Assembly (NCBI RefSeq): GCF_000027165.1
Contig: NC_013853.1
Coordinates: forward strand, 1,054,001 to 1,118,000
DNA from: Streptococcus mitis B6
GTDB lineage: Bacteria > Bacillota > Bacilli > Lactobacillales > Streptococcaceae
Direction of reading: 5' to 3'
DNA length: 64,000 nt
Made by a program: the position numbers and the translations under genes. Below the pieces are notes generated by a model. The model searched no databases. It was not told where the DNA came from and was given only the letters and a program-made list of their open reading frames with translations. Positions 15,344-23,164 of the stretch are shown one piece after another. How positions within the stretch are numbered: position 1 is the first letter of the stretch; every line of letters begins with the position of its first letter.

Positions 15344-16611
15344 GTAACTTCTCAAAGTAACTTCCATCTCTCTCCCAAAACTGGAAGTTAGTCTCAGACG
15401 ATGAATTATGCTAGAATTAAGTCTGAGACTTTTCGTGAGGAGGCACCTCATGACGAAAAAACAAAAACATCTCACTCTAGAAGACCGTATTGACATCCAA
15501 ACTGGAATCAGCCAACAGGAGACTTTCCGTTCCATCGCTGAGAAGATGGGGAAAGACCCGTCAACGATTTCAAAGGAAATCAAGCGCAATCGCATCATGC
15601 ATCCAACATCCGTCAAATCTGATTGCACGGATTGCCCTCTTCTCAAAAAAGCTCCTTATGTCTGTAACAACTGTCCAAAAAAGAGGACGGATTGTGGGTT
15701 TAACCGCTATCTTTACTACGCGAAAAAGGCACAGGAGCAGTACGAGACTATGTTGAGGGAATCCAGACAGGGAATTCCCCTAAACAAGGAAAGTTTTTAT
15801 CAGATGGACACGGTCATCGGCAGACCTGGTGGAAAGCTGCTGCTCACCTTCAACGTTTCCTTCTGCAACTTCCTCTTCGCCCTGCTTTTGAACAACAAGA
15901 CCGCTCTGGAGGTCGCCACTAAATTCGCAGCTTTGAAAGAAAGAGTCATGGACGGAGGGTGTGCGTTCCATCAGCTGTTCCCTGTCATTCTCACAGACAA
16001 CGGATCTGAGTTCGCCTATGTGGAGGAGCTTGAGCGAGACATTGATGGGAAGTCTCACCTCTACTTCTGCGACCCTAGCCGTCCTGACCAGAAGGGGCGG
16101 ATTGAGAAGAACCATACGGTTTTGCGAGCCATTCTTCCCAAGGGCACTTCCTTTGACCAGCTGACTCAGAAAGACGTCAATCTAGTCATTTCCCATGTCA
16201 ATTCCTTGAAACGAGAAGAGTTTCAAGGAAAATCTGCTTACGACATCTTCACCTTCACCTTTGGCGAGGACATCGCTGCTCTTCTGGGTTGCCAATTTGT
16301 CAAACCAGAAGACACACACCTATCACCTGATTTATTGAAATAAAGGGAATTTTCCCCTCTAACTACACATCTTATCACCATCGAAAAGTCTCACACTAAA
16401 CGCTAGCAACTGGAATTTACTCTAAGACGACTCTGTTTTAGGGCTATTTGTCGTGCACTTTTTTCTGAGTCTTTTCGCTTTTGAACCCTTATATATCAAG
16501 AAAAAGAAAACCAGTGGAAGTTAGTCTAAGACGGATTTCCACTGATTTCACGCGTTTTTCTCATACTAAAAGCTAGGTTGTGGGAAACTGGAAGTTAGTT
16601 TTAGAAGTTAC
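15344..16611 (+). mobile_element. IS30-family insertion sequence, internally deleted
   Basis: The ends are 23-base inverted repeats with two mismatches: 15344-15366 (beginning GTAACTTCT) and 16589-16611 (ending AGAAGTTAC). A 13-base direct repeat ACAATATCTATCA lies one base outside each end (15330-15342 and 16613-16625) and fits a target duplication. Inside the ends, further direct copies of a CTGGAAGTTAGTCT-like motif occur at about 15381, 16409 and 16513. They suggest that the present ends arose by nested or repeated insertion. The transposase keeps its catalytic residues but has lost its linker. Confidence 0.75.
15450..16343 (+). CDS. IS30-family transposase with an in-frame internal deletion
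   Basis: 297 residues from ATG 15450 (GAGGAGG upstream). The N-terminal helix-turn-helix (LTLEDRIDIQTGI and DPSTISKEIKRN) and the cysteine cluster CTDCPLLKKAPYVCNNCPKK are normal. After GIPLNKESFY the protein jumps straight to QMDTVIGRPGGK, missing what I estimate as about 100 or more linker residues seen in related transposases. The DDE residues remain: D in MDTVIG, D in ILTDNGSEF, and E in KGRIEKNH. It is probably inactive, or active only in trans. Confidence 0.85.
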   Translation: MTKKQKHLTLEDRIDIQTGISQQETFRSIAEKMGKDPSTISKEIKRNRIMHPTSVKSDCTDCPLLKKAPYVCNNCPKKRTDCGFNRYLYYAKKAQEQYETMLRESRQGIPLNKESFYQMDTVIGRPGGKLLLTFNVSFCNFLFALLLNNKTALEVATKFAALKERVMDGGCAFHQLFPVILTDNGSEFAYVEELERDIDGKSHLYFCDPSRPDQKGRIEKNHTVLRAILPKGTSFDQLTQKDVNLVISHVNSLKREEFQGKSAYDIFTFTFGEDIAALLGCQFVKPEDTHLSPDLLK

Positions 16612-16715
16612 CACAATATCTATCAGAGTAAATAAATATTATGTTTCTGAAAAGTTATTAATGCCACTATTTTAAAAGACTTCGAAGCTTTTGCCATTCA
16701 AGCAATACAAGTAGC
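16344..16715. other. Right flank of the IS30 element, no gene
   Basis: This stretch holds two internal copies of the IS end-like motif (about 16409-16431 and 16513-16535), the right inverted repeat and the right 13-base direct repeat. Past 16625 I see only AT-rich sequence before the hydrolase stop. Confidence 0.6.
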
Positions 16716-17432
16716 TCATTGAGAATAAGCGAGCCACTCATTAATCAGACTAGCGATTTCTCTAGGTGCTTCAGTATAAAGCTCATGGCCAAAGTTCTCT
16801 AGAAAAATAGTATCAAAATAGTCTGGCAATTCTTTTAAGGCTTCCTCTCTCCATGTAGCTTCATTAGGATAGCGAGGAATGATAAACAAGGTATCTCCCA
16901 CTTCTCTCTTAAAAGCTTGGATTTTCCTCCGTAGGCGGAGTATCGCTTCTATATTTTCATAATTTATAGCTAACTCATATCTATTATACTCCGCATTCCA
17001 GTGATAGGACTGTCTTACTGCTTTCTCCATATTTTCTGACCAATGCTTTGCTTCAGATTTTTCTTTAGAAATAAGAACATCTAAGTCTGAAACAATTTGA
17101 GATTTGATATAGTTTTTAGTTTCCTCTAACTCTGTATCTAAAGGTAAAATCTTATCTAAATCTAGATAGCCACCATCCAAAAGAATCAGTTTTTTCACTT
17201 CAAAAAATTCCGATGCAAGATAACGCGCCAAATCTCCTCCAAGAGAATGACCTATCAAACAGATAGATTCTTCCTCTACAATCTCATTTTTAAACCATGA
17301 TTTCAATTCTGTTTCATCTCGAAGATGCTTTTCATATGGATTCAGAAAACAGACCTGCGAATCTAGTTTTTGAAGAAAATCCTTGCTATGATAGACATTG
17401 CTTCCCAAACCGCCAATAAAATATTTTTTCAT
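16716..17432 (-). CDS. Alpha/beta hydrolase (RBBP9/YqiA-like size)
   Basis: 238 residues. An N-terminal GGLGSN turn, the nucleophile elbow GHSLGGDLA (S63), an acid probably in the IPRYPNEATWREEAL stretch, and a C-terminal histidine in ENFGHELYTEAP complete a typical serine hydrolase triad. No signal peptide, so cytoplasmic. It begins three bases after the stop of the 103-aa gene and forms an operon with it. The substrate cannot be told. Confidence 0.8.
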   Translation of the reverse strand: MKKYFIGGLGSNVYHSKDFLQKLDSQVCFLNPYEKHLRDETELKSWFKNEIVEEESICLIGHSLGGDLARYLASEFFEVKKLILLDGGYLDLDKILPLDTELEETKNYIKSQIVSDLDVLISKEKSEAKHWSENMEKAVRQSYHWNAEYNRYELAINYENIEAILRLRRKIQAFKREVGDTLFIIPRYPNEATWREEALKELPDYFDTIFLENFGHELYTEAPREIASLINEWLAYSQ

Positions 17433-17435
17433 TCT

Positions 17436-17747
17436 CTACTTAATACTGTGCTTATTCATCTTTTGTTCAAAGATAGTCGTGATAATCTGACGTAATTCTT
17501 CGCGTTCTTTTTCTGGAATTTCACCACTTGTTTGAGCTGCAGCGTAGAGTTCAGGGTGTTCAATTGAAATGCGTTTAATCGTACGTGTCGTAGCATGTTT
17601 TCTGACGAAAAATGGGATTCGCTTAATCAAGTCTTGTGGGACAAGCGCAAGAATCTTATCAGCAGTTTCCTTGTCACTAATCTTAGACGTAGTCAGCCCC
17701 TTCTTAATCATTTCCTGTTCTTTTTCTGTAAAATCTTTTAATTCCAT
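17436..17747 (-). CDS. Conserved hypothetical helical protein
   Basis: 103 residues, mainly helical and charged (MELKDFTEKEQEMIKKGLTT, then LVPQDLIKRIPFFVRKHATT). GGAGG precedes ATG 17747. No family recognised. Its only clue is the operon with the hydrolase gene. Confidence 0.6.
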   Translation of the reverse strand: MELKDFTEKEQEMIKKGLTTSKISDKETADKILALVPQDLIKRIPFFVRKHATTRTIKRISIEHPELYAAAQTSGEIPEKEREELRQIITTIFEQKMNKHSIK

Positions 17748-17859
17748 TCGATTAATCCTCCTATTTTCTTTAAGTTAAATTATATACCAATCCATATAAA
17801 ACTACAAATGGACTGTTTTGAAATATGTGCAATACTGTGAAGAAGACTCTGATTTTTAA

Positions 17860-17933
17860 TTATGAATCTTCCTCCTCAGTCACTTCCCATACTTCTGATT
17901 GATAGCCTGCCCCATCAATATCGTATCTTTAGA
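17860..17933 (-). pseudogene. C-terminal remnant of an unknown gene
   Basis: The minus strand reads DIDGAGYQSEVWEVTEEEDS and a stop with no start or ribosome site. In front of it the frame is broken, and sequence in another frame (about 17940-17985) looks coding too. I take it as the decayed tail of a lost accessory gene. The rest of 17748-18174 is AT-rich and contains only the terminator below. Confidence 0.45.
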
Positions 17934-18081
17934 TATAACCAATAAATGTTTCATTTTTTCGTGGTTCCTAGCTATTAATGATTAACTCATCAAAAATATA
18001 AATAAAAGATCCCCAAAAGTGAAAAATCTTATCTGATTTTTAAAGTATATCGGAAGAAACTTGGAGAAGTTATCACAAAAA

Positions 18082-18131
18082 AACTCCATAATATTCATAT
18101 TAGTTTTCACCATTACGAATATTATAGAGTT
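18082..18131 (-). terminator. Terminator of the 84-aa gene
   Basis: AACTCCATAATATTC (18082-18096) pairs with GAATATTATAGAGTT (18117-18131) with one mismatch. On the minus strand the stem ends in GTTTTTTTG, about 45 bases past the stop at 18175. Confidence 0.75.
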
Positions 18132-18174
18132 AATAACTGATGTTGATTTTAAATATAGTTATTTTATATAATGC

Positions 18175-18429
18175 CTAGTCTTCCTGCCAAAATATATACG
18201 TAATATTTTCTAAATGAACGACATACTTAAACCCTAGAAAATCTGGCTCTTCATAATAATTAAGAGAATCAAAGAAAAAATAATCATACTCAATTTTTTT
18301 AGAACGTCTGTATATGTATAAACTATGAGGATGATTTTTGTTACCCCAAAAATCTATCTCTATATGACCAATATCCTTCTCTTTATAATGTCTCTCTATA
18401 AATTGATTAACAGCCTCAACATATTCCAT
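18175..18429 (-). CDS. Small acidic protein, intact paralogue of the pseudogene at 29676
   Basis: 84 residues with no recognised domain. Aromatic-rich (YDYFFFDSLNYYEEPDF, ITYIFWQED). The GAGGT site and ATG 18429 are good. A second, broken copy lies at 29676-29942 and shares the start ME-[YF]-[VI]-x-A-x-N-x-FIE, the NYYE/DYYE core and the final HLEN/NLEN, FWQED/FWKDY. Small proteins of this style are often immunity factors or antitoxins, but nothing here proves it. Confidence 0.6.
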   Translation of the reverse strand: MEYVEAVNQFIERHYKEKDIGHIEIDFWGNKNHPHSLYIYRRSKKIEYDYFFFDSLNYYEEPDFLGFKYVVHLENITYIFWQED

Positions 18430-18502
18430 TATTTACCTCGTAATTATTAGGAAACTTAATTAATCATTCTATACTAGCAAATGAATTAGACCACTTAATT
18501 AA

Positions 18503-21500
18503 CTAAATTACTTTCTTTTCAGATTCTATAGCTTCTTTTAATAATTCAAAATTAACAAACTCAGCTAATCGACAATAATCACAAACGTTTTTACCACAAC
18601 TACCAGTAAAATCAGCTGTATTCATATGAGACCAGAAGTTTTGAATTTGTGATGTCACTAAGTCTAAATCCTCTTTCGTAACTTGTATAGTGTGAATTGA
18701 ATAGCCACTTTCAGTACTATTATCATCAAGAAAAATATACTGAGTTTCAATTCGTTTATCAGTCGTATCTATTTCAGAAGAATTTTCTAATAAAAGATTA
18801 TAGAAGACTGCTTGACGCCAATAATCATGTCCAACTTCTAGTTCCTCAACACCTCTTTGAGCAGAACCTGTCTTATAATCTACAACTCGAATAAGATCAT
18901 TATCAAATTCAAGCTTATCGATAATCCCATTGATTAAGTAATTATCTCCTAATTTAACACGAAGTTCTTTCTCTAAGAAAACATGCTCCCCTTTTAAACT
19001 ATTTGGAATATAATGTTCAAAAAGATTAGTTAGCAACTTATGTCCATATTCTTTTAATTCTTCTACAGGCATTGTATCAATGATTTCCTCTTGATGAGAG
19101 TACAACGAACTATCATAGAATTCAATTGCGTCCTCTAATTGTAGATCTTCTTTATAGATTTTTTCCATAGTTTCATGAATTGCAGTCCCAAATACGGGAC
19201 CTGTGGGGGCATGATTGATTGTTATTTTTGTAGATTTTTCTTTTGCTCCTGCTGATAATCCAGCTGCTTGAGATAACTGTAAAACATCTTCAAAGTATAT
19301 ACTTTTTGGACAACTCAGGTAACGATTCAATTTGCTAACGCTTAAACTCTTATAATTTCCCCGTGTTTGTTGATAAGTCGCAACTTCTAAGGCTTCAGTA
19401 TTATCAAATTTAGGTGCTGTGTTAGCTGATACTTGGAGACAGTAGTCGCATGGGTAATTATCTCTGTCCTTTTTCAATACTCCACAGCCACAGTTAAAAT
19501 CGCCTTGTTTAATTTTCATAATAGATTCTTTAATCTGATTAAGCACTATATCAACTTCTTTTTGAGTGATTCGTATATCTTCAGTTTCAGAAAAACCATC
19601 TTCATTAGTTGAATTCTCAACCAAAACATATTTAACAAGTATTTCTTTGTCAGAAATATCGATACCGGCATTTTTGAAGAGGATATAATAGAATACAGCC
19701 TGACGCCAATAATCACCACCAAGGGGTTCTTTTTCACTCGGAGCTACTAATTTCTTTTTAGCATTTTCAAAATTTCCTGTTTTATAGTCGACTAGACGCA
19801 CTATATTGCCGTCGCATTCAATTTTATCGATTTTTCCGTTTATCTCGATATCAGATACTTCCGATAGGTCTACGGTGGTATTTAAAATATCGCCTAGTCG
19901 AATACCTTGAATAGGTACCTCAACTGCAACTACACCATCTTTGAGGTATCCAGCTTTCTTGTAAAGATTTTCAATAATCTTTTTCCCTCTAGCATAGTCA
20001 TCTTTCTTTATTCTATCTGAAGTCAATTGATAAGATTTTTCTTCAAAGACTGTCTCAAATAATTTTAAAGCTTCTTCTGGAGAAAGTACTGTTTTTGCAG
20101 TTAATTCTGAACTTTGTGAACCATCTACAGAAATATATATTTTTTCTAAGACTTCGTGAATAATGCTGCCAAATACCATAGCTTCGTTCGTCTCAGAAGG
20201 TAATTTTAATCCTTTATTAAAATAAAAACTCAAAGGACATTTAAGAAAAGCATTTAATGTACTAACGCTTAAACTCAATTCGTCAAAAATTTCATTGATA
20301 ACATTGTTAGAAAATTTCGGTATTACTACTTTATCTACAGATTGAAAATCATCAAAAGATTCTGTCACGTCTACCTCATCAATAAATTCCTCAAATTCAT
20401 TAATAAAGTGGGTTTTTGTAGAATCATCAGAATAAGTGAGATGGAGTACCTTCTTTGCCCGGGTCATGGCAACATAAAACAAGCGACGGTTCTCCTCTTC
20501 TTTTAGTTGAGATTCATTTTCATCTTTTCCATTTAAACTTGGTGGATAAGCGAATCTACCTGAATTATTTTCACCTCCTGGCCAAGCTTCGCTCTTTTTC
20601 TTTCCATCATTGCATTTCATTATGAACACATGATCAAACTCGAGTCCTTTGGAACCATGAGCTGTCATTAATTGAACGCAGTTACTTGGAGAACCTGAGA
20701 TATCTTCAATTGGTAGACTAATTCCCATTTCTTCTAAAGTTGATAATTGATTTAAAAATTCTTTTACAGTCAATTTAGGATGGATGTGGCATTCCATCAA
20801 CATTAACTTGTAAAGTTCATTTAAAACAGAAACCAAATGATATTTTTCTTTTGACTTCATAATATACTCATCGATACTTAAAGATTTTAATACATCGCTA
20901 AGGACATACATAGGCGATAGGTATTTTGATGATTTATTTACTTTTTTTCGAATGATTTCTAATTTTTGATCAATTTCTGCTATAGTGGGGATTGAAATTT
21001 TTTCATCTTTCTTTAGATTCCGTATCATTGCGATTTGTGATAGTTCTACCTCAAAGAAATCAAAATATACAATTTTTCGAAGTTCTCTAACATCTCTTGA
21101 TGGTTTGCAAAGATATTTTAAAATAGCTACAATTTTTTTGAAGAGAGGTTCACTAAATAAATCTTTATTTTCTTTCATTTGAACGAAAATACCATTATCA
21201 CGAAGAATCTTCGCAAACTCTTCTCCGTAAGAATTTCTTCCATAGATGACTCCAATTTCGTGAGGAGATACACCCGAATCAATCAATTCTTTAATTTCCT
21301 TAAGTACACCAAACATTTCAGCTTTTGCATTTGCGTAGGATTTCAAGATTGGTAATTGATAGTCATAATCTTTGTTAGCTCCTGTTGCAATAAGAAGTTT
21401 CTCTTCTCTTGGATTATGACTGATTAGTTGTCTTGAAGCGTCAATGATAGCTTGGGAAGAACGATAATTTTCATCAAGTACTATTTTCGTAGGTTTATAC

Positions 21501-22492
21501 TTCTTATCAAAATCTCGAATATTATTTGCACTTACTCCTTGGAAACGATAAATACTTTGATCATCATCCCCTACAACAAAAATATTTGGATTATCTTTTC
21601 CTTTTACTAGTAAATCTACAAGTTTATTCTGAACAACTGAAGTATCTTGAAACTCATCAACAAATAAATATTTTATAGTATCAGATACACTTCTTTGAAA
21701 ATCGTCATTTTCCTCCAACTTTTCAATAGTCCATAGAATCATATCATCAAAGTCAAAATAATTATGCTCACTAATATCATTGCTGTATTTTTCTACAATG
21801 TCAACTCCAGCAAGTAACTTATTAGTATTTTCTTGTAATTCATTTATAGCCTTATCTTTATAATCTCCAACTTTCTTGTCTTTAGACTTTCTAGCATATT
21901 TGAATTTACTATACAACTCATCTCCAAGTATAGATAAATCAATCATTTTAAAGTATTCATCTATCTCTTTTTCAAAATCCTCCTTGTTCAGATTTTCACG
22001 TTTCATTTTATAAAAAAGTTCTAATAGCTGGTCTTTAGCAGAATAACGTTTACCAGAGTTTTTATAAAGAGGATTTCCTTCTATAACATATTTATCCATG
22101 ATTTCTTTTAGGATTTCATATTTAGCTGCTGTTGAGATAATTTTTGGTTGTCCACCGAAAATTTCAGAGTTTCTTAAGATTAACTCACTACAAAAAGCAT
22201 GGATTGTTGATACTCTTACCTTACGCCCTTCTTCTCCAATCAATTTTTCTAATCTATCCAACATTTCTGATGCACCTGCCTCTGTATATGTTAAGCAGAC
22301 AATTTCTTCTGGACTTGTATGATAATTTGTTAAAATATTTGCGACACGACGTGACAGAATTTGAGTTTTACCTGTACCAGGACCAGCAATAACCATAACA
22401 GGTCCTTCCACCGTATCAACTGCTTTTTTCTGTTGTTTATTAAGTTTATCATATTCTTCTTTAAATAAAGTTTTAAAATCTTCTGTTGTCAT
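18503..22492 (-). CDS. UvrD/PcrA-like helicase fused to two tandem PD-(D/E)XK nuclease domains
   Basis: 1329 residues. Helicase motifs in order: Walker A VIAGPGTGKTQIL (34-46), motif II FVDEFQDTS, motif III GDDDQSIYRFQG, motif V TAHGSKGLEFDHVF, motif VI FYVAMTRAKK. Two AddB/RecB-like nuclease domains follow, each with cysteines placed as for an iron-sulfur cluster. Domain 1 (about 745-1055): FLKCPLSFYF, GSIIHEVLEKIY, GKIDKIEC, LVDYKTG, WRQAVFYYILF, then CGCG and CDYC. Domain 2 (about 1075-1315): YLSCPKSIYF, GTAIHETMEKIY, GIIDKLEF, VVDYKTG, WRQAVFYNLLL, then CGKNVCDYC. It probably unwinds and cuts DNA. A duplicated nuclease in one chain is unusual. It has its own promoter. Confidence 0.88.
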   Translation of the reverse strand: MTTEDFKTLFKEEYDKLNKQQKKAVDTVEGPVMVIAGPGTGKTQILSRRVANILTNYHTSPEEIVCLTYTEAGASEMLDRLEKLIGEEGRKVRVSTIHAFCSELILRNSEIFGGQPKIISTAAKYEILKEIMDKYVIEGNPLYKNSGKRYSAKDQLLELFYKMKRENLNKEDFEKEIDEYFKMIDLSILGDELYSKFKYARKSKDKKVGDYKDKAINELQENTNKLLAGVDIVEKYSNDISEHNYFDFDDMILWTIEKLEENDDFQRSVSDTIKYLFVDEFQDTSVVQNKLVDLLVKGKDNPNIFVVGDDDQSIYRFQGVSANNIRDFDKKYKPTKIVLDENYRSSQAIIDASRQLISHNPREEKLLIATGANKDYDYQLPILKSYANAKAEMFGVLKEIKELIDSGVSPHEIGVIYGRNSYGEEFAKILRDNGIFVQMKENKDLFSEPLFKKIVAILKYLCKPSRDVRELRKIVYFDFFEVELSQIAMIRNLKKDEKISIPTIAEIDQKLEIIRKKVNKSSKYLSPMYVLSDVLKSLSIDEYIMKSKEKYHLVSVLNELYKLMLMECHIHPKLTVKEFLNQLSTLEEMGISLPIEDISGSPSNCVQLMTAHGSKGLEFDHVFIMKCNDGKKKSEAWPGGENNSGRFAYPPSLNGKDENESQLKEEENRRLFYVAMTRAKKVLHLTYSDDSTKTHFINEFEEFIDEVDVTESFDDFQSVDKVVIPKFSNNVINEIFDELSLSVSTLNAFLKCPLSFYFNKGLKLPSETNEAMVFGSIIHEVLEKIYISVDGSQSSELTAKTVLSPEEALKLFETVFEEKSYQLTSDRIKKDDYARGKKIIENLYKKAGYLKDGVVAVEVPIQGIRLGDILNTTVDLSEVSDIEINGKIDKIECDGNIVRLVDYKTGNFENAKKKLVAPSEKEPLGGDYWRQAVFYYILFKNAGIDISDKEILVKYVLVENSTNEDGFSETEDIRITQKEVDIVLNQIKESIMKIKQGDFNCGCGVLKKDRDNYPCDYCLQVSANTAPKFDNTEALEVATYQQTRGNYKSLSVSKLNRYLSCPKSIYFEDVLQLSQAAGLSAGAKEKSTKITINHAPTGPVFGTAIHETMEKIYKEDLQLEDAIEFYDSSLYSHQEEIIDTMPVEELKEYGHKLLTNLFEHYIPNSLKGEHVFLEKELRVKLGDNYLINGIIDKLEFDNDLIRVVDYKTGSAQRGVEELEVGHDYWRQAVFYNLLLENSSEIDTTDKRIETQYIFLDDNSTESGYSIHTIQVTKEDLDLVTSQIQNFWSHMNTADFTGSCGKNVCDYCRLAEFVNFELLKEAIESEKKVI

Positions 22493-22532
22493 CGTTTTAC
22501 CTCACTCAACTATAAGTACTTCTATTGTGTTA

Positions 22533-22559
22533 ATTATACCATACTTAAAAGCGTTTTCA
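22533..22559 (-). promoter_or_regulatory. Promoter of the helicase-nuclease gene with a cre-like sequence
   Basis: TATAAT (minus, 22538-22533) with an upstream TGG. Between it and the weak -35 lies TGAAAACGCTTTTA (22559-22546), which departs from the CcpA cre consensus at one position. This promoter separates the helicase from the genes before it, although read-through is possible. Confidence 0.5.
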
Positions 22560-22613
22560 CATATGGTGTTACATACTGACTTAAGTATTTTAGAATCTAT
22601 AAGATAAGAAAAC

Positions 22614-23144
22614 CTAAATATTAAAATCACTTCGTTTTGTTTCAATAACTCTCATTGCCGCTTTAACTGCATGAAATTCATCAATCAGCTTCCCAAGAAG
22701 ATGATAATTTTGTCTAGTTAGTCTTCCAGACATTATTTTTTGGGAAATTTCTTGGAAATTATATAAATGACTCTCTACACTTAATAACATTTCCTTAGCA
22801 TCCTTTAAGTAATATTTTCTTGCTAAATTTTCAACTTCTTCTTTGAATGAGTCAACATTATATTCATGAATGGTAATCTTCTTTCCTTCCATAATAACAT
22901 CATTCGCCTCATAACAAGTAATAAATTTTTGTTCGATTGTATTACATACAAAAATTACTCCATAATCCGAAACATATTTTTTCTCTTCTGGTCGTTGTTC
23001 TACCGTCGAATCATAAATAGTTAAGCTAGCAATTTGCCTTCCAACCCATTTGGAAAGAGAGTCTGCATTCACCTCAAATCGTTCCTGAGCTCTTTGTGCA
23101 AAATGATCCGTCCATGTATACTGTGGTGCATAAGAAAGTCCCAT
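22614..23144 (-). CDS. Hypothetical protein, possible RelE/DUF4258-like N-terminus
   Basis: 176 residues. The start (WTDHFAQRAQERFEVN, then ASLTIYDSTVEQ and GVIFVCNTIEQKFITCYE) has the helix-then-sheet pattern of RelE-like or DUF4258 small proteins. The C-terminal half is a long helical pair. GAGGAGG precedes ATG 23144. It starts 20 bases after the restored stop of the ClpC-like gene, so it is in that operon. The fold assignment is weak. Confidence 0.55.
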   Translation of the reverse strand: MGLSYAPQYTWTDHFAQRAQERFEVNADSLSKWVGRQIASLTIYDSTVEQRPEEKKYVSDYGVIFVCNTIEQKFITCYEANDVIMEGKKITIHEYNVDSFKEEVENLARKYYLKDAKEMLLSVESHLYNFQEISQKIMSGRLTRQNYHLLGKLIDEFHAVKAAMRVIETKRSDFNI

Positions 23145-23164
23145 ACTCTTCCTCCTCTCAGTGA

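Noticed and set aside
15248..15646. 132-codon minus-strand ORF across the IS30 left end
   Set aside because: It runs antisense through the transposase start, the inverted repeat and the antitoxin promoter, and has no ribosome site.
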